From Nocardioides sp. SR21 (GTDB lineage Bacteria; Actinomycetota; Actinomycetes; Propionibacteriales; Nocardioidaceae), in assembly GCF_022761125.1 (NCBI RefSeq), contig NZ_JAKWJR010000007.1, positions 124,001 to 188,000 of the forward strand: 64,000 nucleotides of DNA, written 5' to 3'. The position numbers were made by a program, and so were the translations under genes. The notes beneath the pieces are model-generated. The model was not told where the DNA came from and made no database searches. It saw only the letters and a program-made list of their open reading frames with translations. This document shows, one piece after another, positions 61,089 through 64,000 of this stretch (its first letter is position 1; each line of letters begins with the position of its first letter).

Positions 61089-61466
61089 GTGGCAGCCGTG
61101 GTGGGAGCAGCGATCGTGCGTGACGGCCGGGTGCTCGCCGCGCGCCGTACGTTCCCCGCAGAGGCCGCCGGCCGCTGGGAGTTCCCGGGCGGCAAGGTCG
61201 AGCCGGGGGAGACCCCGGAGGCGGCGCTGGTGCGTGAGGTCACCGAGGAGCTGGGCTGCGTGATCGCGGTCAGCCACTGGCTTCCCGGCGAGGTCGCGAT
61301 CGGTGAGCGGCACGTGCTGGCGGTCGCGGTCGCCGCGCTGGTGTCGGGCGAGCCGGTGCCCGCCGAGCACGATGCGGTCCGCTGGCTCGGACCCGAGGAG
61401 CTGGCGAGCGTGGACTGGCTCGAGCCCGACCGCCCGTTCCTCGAGCACCTCGTCCTGGGAGAATGA
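61089..61466 (+). CDS. mutT: Nudix hydrolase, MutT-type
   Basis: A 125-residue hydrolase. The Nudix box is complete in GGKVEPGETPEAALVREVTE followed by ELG. RWEFPGGK and the short length fit (deoxy)nucleoside triphosphate pyrophosphohydrolases that clean oxidised nucleotides. GTG 61089. The next small gene starts 4 bases after its stop. Confidence 0.9.
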   Translation: MAAVVGAAIVRDGRVLAARRTFPAEAAGRWEFPGGKVEPGETPEAALVREVTEELGCVIAVSHWLPGEVAIGERHVLAVAVAALVSGEPVPAEHDAVRWLGPEELASVDWLEPDRPFLEHLVLGE

Positions 61467-61470
61467 CGCC

Positions 61471-61758
61471 ATGCGCGGCATCTTCTTCGACGCGGACGAC
61501 GCCCTGGCGGTCGTCGCCCGGCTGGTCGCGGCCGGCTACGACGCCCGCCTGGAGCGCGAGCGGCTGTCCGGCGAGGACGACGACGAGGACCACCCCTGGG
61601 CGGTGGTCGTCGACGCGCCGGAGATCGTCCTGGACGTGCTCGTCGACGAGTACGACGGCTGGCTGGACACGGAGTCACCGGTGGTCGAGCCGGTCGAGAC
61701 CTCGCCCCTCGAACTTCCCACCGGTCCGCGGAAGATCAAGCGGCCCGGCGACGTTTGA
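61471..61758 (+). CDS. Small hypothetical protein with repeat-encoded segment
   Basis: A 95-residue acidic protein (FFDADDALAVVARLVAAGYD, ERERLSGEDDDEDHPWAVVV) resembling small uncharacterised actinobacterial proteins. Residues 71-77 (VVEPVET) are encoded by a copy of the dispersed repeat (61680-61701). It probably forms an operon with the Nudix gene. Function unknown. Confidence 0.7.
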   Translation: MRGIFFDADDALAVVARLVAAGYDARLERERLSGEDDDEDHPWAVVVDAPEIVLDVLVDEYDGWLDTESPVVEPVETSPLELPTGPRKIKRPGDV

Positions 61759-61792
61759 GGGTGTGTCAGCCCCTCTCTCTAGGATCGAGACC

Positions 61793-62701
61793 ATGACGTT
61801 CGACCAGCGCCTCCTGCTCGTGCACGCCCACCCCGACGACGAGTGCATCGGCAACGGCGCCACCATGGCGAAGTACGTCGCCGAGGGCCGCGGCGTGACC
61901 CTGGTGACCTGCACCGCCGGCGAGATGGGCGAGATCCTCGTGCCCGAGCTCGAGCACCTCGCGGCCGACAAGGAGGACCGCCTCGGCGAGCACCGCAAGG
62001 GCGAGATCGCCGAGGCCATGAAGGCCCTGGGCGTGACCGACCACCGCTGGCTGGGTGGCTTCGGCACGTTCCGCGACTCCGGCATGAAGTGGCACGAGGA
62101 CGGCCACGCCGTCGCCGCCGACGAGGTGCACGAGAACGCCTTCTGGAACGCCGACCTGAACGTCGCCGCCGACCATCTCGTCGAGATCATCCGCGACGTC
62201 CGCCCGCAGGTGCTTGCGACGTACGACCCGTTCGGCGGCTACGGCCACCCCGACCACATCCAGGCGCACCGGGTCGCGATGTACGCCGCTCAGCTGGCCG
62301 CGGTGCCGTCGTACCGCAAGGACCTCGGCGAGCCGTGGGAGATCGCGAAGATCTACTGGAACGCCATGTCGGAGAGCCGGATGCGCGCCGGCCTGCGGGC
62401 GCTGCGCGACGCCGGCGACGCCACGAGCTTCGAGGGCATGGACCCCGACGGGCCGCTGCCGCCGTTCGTCACCGCCGACGAGAACCTCGCGGCCGCGGTC
62501 GACGCCCAGGAGTACGTCGAGCAGAAGCTCGACGCCCTGCGCGCCCACGCGACCCAGGTGACCACCGACGGGCCGTTCTTCGCACTGTCCAACAACGTCG
62601 GCAGCACCGCCTGGGGCATCGAGTACTACCGGATCGTCAAGGGCGAGCTCGGCCCGCTCGACGAGGACGGCCTCGAGACCGACCTGTTCGCCGGACTCTG
62701 A
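61793..62701 (+). CDS. mshB: GlcNAc-Ins deacetylase of mycothiol biosynthesis
   Basis: A 302-residue zinc deacetylase of the LmbE/PIG-L family. HPDDE (13-17) and the downstream GHPDH supply the metal ligands and catalytic Asp/His. CTAGEMGEILVPEL and YWNAMSESRMR match MshB rather than the amidase Mca. It deacetylates GlcNAc-inositol in the mycothiol pathway, which also supplies reductant for ArsC-type reductases. It is followed by a GTG start one base after its stop. Confidence 0.9.
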   Translation: MTFDQRLLLVHAHPDDECIGNGATMAKYVAEGRGVTLVTCTAGEMGEILVPELEHLAADKEDRLGEHRKGEIAEAMKALGVTDHRWLGGFGTFRDSGMKWHEDGHAVAADEVHENAFWNADLNVAADHLVEIIRDVRPQVLATYDPFGGYGHPDHIQAHRVAMYAAQLAAVPSYRKDLGEPWEIAKIYWNAMSESRMRAGLRALRDAGDATSFEGMDPDGPLPPFVTADENLAAAVDAQEYVEQKLDALRAHATQVTTDGPFFALSNNVGSTAWGIEYYRIVKGELGPLDEDGLETDLFAGL

Positions 62702-63028
62702 GTGAAGAAGGCCCTGGTCGCAGCCGGCCTGCTGGTCGTCGGCGCAGCGACCGCGATCGCCACGGTCGGTCTGCACCAGATCTGGTGGGGCTTCGTGCTG
62801 GCGTTCGTGGCGACCTTCGTGACGGCGTACGCGCTGCCGCCGGGCTGGTGGACGCGGCTCGCGTTCGTCGTCGGCTGGGCAGCGATGGTCGGCTGGTTGA
62901 CGGTCCCGCGCGACGAGGGCGACTACCTGGTGAGCTCGGACCTGGCCGGCTACTCGCTGCTCGGGCTCGGGTTGGTGCTGGTGGTGTTCGCGGTCGGCAC
63001 CCTCCCGCGCCCTAGGATTCGGGAGTGA
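62702..63028 (+). CDS. Small membrane protein next to mshB
   Basis: A 108-residue protein with four predicted membrane helices (for example ALVAAGLLVVGAATAIATVG and [16 protein letters not shown]). It has no recognised family. GTG 62702 abuts the mshB stop, and its own stop overlaps the next start at 63025, so it is in the mshB operon. Similar small proteins lie beside mshB in related genomes as I recall, with no assigned role. Confidence 0.75.
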   Translation: MKKALVAAGLLVVGAATAIATVGLHQIWWGFVLAFVATFVTAYALPPGWWTRLAFVVGWAAMVGWLTVPRDEGDYLVSSDLAGYSLLGLGLVLVVFAVGTLPRPRIRE

Positions 63029-64000
63029 CCTCGCCCGAGACCTCGCCCGCTCCCGACAAGGCCGGCGCCAAGGTCATCTTCCTGATGCTCGCGGGCCTCG
63101 CCCTGCTCTGCCTGGCCGGCTACTTCGCGGCGTACGCCGGAGCCGGCGACAAGACACCTCGCGGCACGACGATCTCCGGCGTCGACGTCGGTGGCCGCTC
63201 CGCTGACGACGCCGAGGCGGCGTTGGTCGCCGGCCTGGCCGACCGGGTCGACCGACCGGTCGCGGTGGCGGTCGAGGGCTCGACCGGCGAAGTGGCCCCT
63301 GGGGCCGCGGGCCTCTCGGTCGACTATGCGGCGTCGATCGACGAGGCCGGGGCCGAGAAGAGCTGGAGCCCGGGCCGGCTGTGGTCCTACTGGACGGGCG
63401 GAGACGACCTCGATGCCGTGGTCGTCGTGGACGACACCGCGATGGAGGCCGCCCTGGCCGATCTCTCCGACGAGGTCGGCACGCCGCCGGTCGACGGGGC
63501 CGTGACGTTCGCGGACGGTGAGATCGAGACCACCGACCCGGTCGCCGGTGAGGCGGTGGACCCGGAGGCCGCCCGTGCGGCGATCACCGAGGCGTACCTC
63601 GCCGAGGACGCCGAGACCGTCGAGCTGGAGCTGTCTCCGGCCGCCCCCGAGATCGACGACGCCGACGTGCAGAAGGCGCTGGACGAGTTCGCGAACCCGG
63701 CCATGTCCGGCCCGGTCACGCTGGTCTTCGGCGACTCCCCGGTCCAGCTCTTCCCCGACGACTACTCCGGGGTGCTGGCGATGGAGCCCGAGGGTGGCGA
63801 GCTGGCGCCGAGCCTCGACGAGGACAAGCTGGCCAAGCTCGTCTCGAAGGGCGTCAGCGAGGACGGCGCGCCGGTCGACGCGACCGTCGCACTGGTCGAC
63901 GGCAAGCCGAAGGTCATCCCGGCCAAGCCCGGCGTCACCTACGACCCGGCCGACGTCAGCGCCGCGTTCCTCGAGCTGGTCACCAAGCCCAGCGGCGAGC
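63025..64000 (+). CDS. VanW/YoaR-type peptidoglycan-binding-like protein, 5' part
   Basis: The gene starts at GTG 63025 (overlapping the previous stop) and runs off the window after 325 codons. A short basic cytoplasmic start, one membrane helix (VIFLMLAGLALLCLAGYFAA) and two repeated domains of the PG_binding_4 type (GTTISGVDVGGRSADDAEAA and, later, TVALVDGKPKVIPAKPGVTY) are seen. A VanW domain would be expected in the missing C-terminus. It is probably an envelope protein. Confidence 0.8.
   Translation, partial: MTSPETSPAPDKAGAKVIFLMLAGLALLCLAGYFAAYAGAGDKTPRGTTISGVDVGGRSADDAEAALVAGLADRVDRPVAVAVEGSTGEVAPGAAGLSVDYAASIDEAGAEKSWSPGRLWSYWTGGDDLDAVVVVDDTAMEAALADLSDEVGTPPVDGAVTFADGEIETTDPVAGEAVDPEAARAAITEAYLAEDAETVELELSPAAPEIDDADVQKALDEFANPAMSGPVTLVFGDSPVQLFPDDYSGVLAMEPEGGELAPSLDEDKLAKLVSKGVSEDGAPVDATVALVDGKPKVIPAKPGVTYDPADVSAAFLELVTKPSGE

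Overview
The window is high-GC DNA (roughly 70%) with GTG starts, ATGA/GTGA overlaps between genes, mycothiol metabolism (MshB), F420/LLM-type oxidoreductases and WhiG/RsiG regulators. Together these point to a Gram-positive actinobacterium, most likely of the Nocardioides/Nocardioidaceae type. No rRNA, tRNA, CRISPR array, phage or insertion sequence was recognised.

Layout. 1-3.9 kb: end of a membrane protein, then an ABC importer (FecCD permease, lipoprotein, ATPase) coupled to a methyltransferase. 3.9-6.6 kb: an arsenic island (arsN1-like GNAT, arsC, aquaporin, arsR, with divergent arsI). 6.7-15.2 kb: an LLM oxidoreductase and three tandem paralogous hybrid histidine kinases. 15.3-17.5 kb: esterase and MFS transporter. 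17.6-36.2 kb: a type IV pilus locus. Minus strand: a WhiG/FliA sigma factor, M23 peptidase, Pro/Ala-rich protein, pilin, minor prepilins, pilC, pilT1, a 113-bp tandem array, pilB, rsiG and pilT2. Plus strand: pilM, pilN, pilO, two unknown genes and the prepilin peptidase. 36.3-41.0 kb: a four-PAS GGDEF protein and a PAS-GGDEF-EAL-MEDS protein. 41-45 kb: flavoprotein, SMR pump with TetR, and an orphan flagellin-like gene. 44.7-51.5 kb: a purine (urate to glyoxylate/ammonia) catabolic operon with an RpiR regulator and a guanine-deaminase-like enzyme. 51.7-56 kb: lipoprotein, DUF202, thioesterase, collagen-like protein and an HTH/repeat regulator. 56.3-60 kb: a very large secreted Ig-like (surface-layer-like) protein followed by a cluster of hairpins. 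60.2-64 kb: beta-propeller-like protein, Nudix, small proteins, MshB and a truncated VanW/YoaR-type protein.

The central system is a c-di-GMP/sigma/anti-sigma switch built into the pilus locus. The small gene between pilT2 and pilB encodes a twin-motif RsiG: E36-S40-R43-H47-D51 on helix 1 and E126-T130-R133-H137-D141 on helix 2. A WhiG-family sigma gene sits at the other end of the cluster. A WhiG-like promoter (TCAAGTC-N12-NCCGANNA or close variants) can be read upstream of pilA, pilT1, pilM, the PAS-GGDEF gene, the GGDEF-EAL gene and the orphan flagellin-like gene. So the sigma factor probably transcribes the pilus genes, a flagellin relative, and the enzymes that make and destroy the second messenger controlling its own anti-sigma factor.

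A second theme is a dispersed palindromic repeat family (GGTCGAGCTTGTCGAGACC and relatives). It forms the 113-bp array between pilB and pilT1, lies in intergenic regions near 51.6 and 60.1 kb, and occurs in frame within the uricase and a small hypothetical gene.
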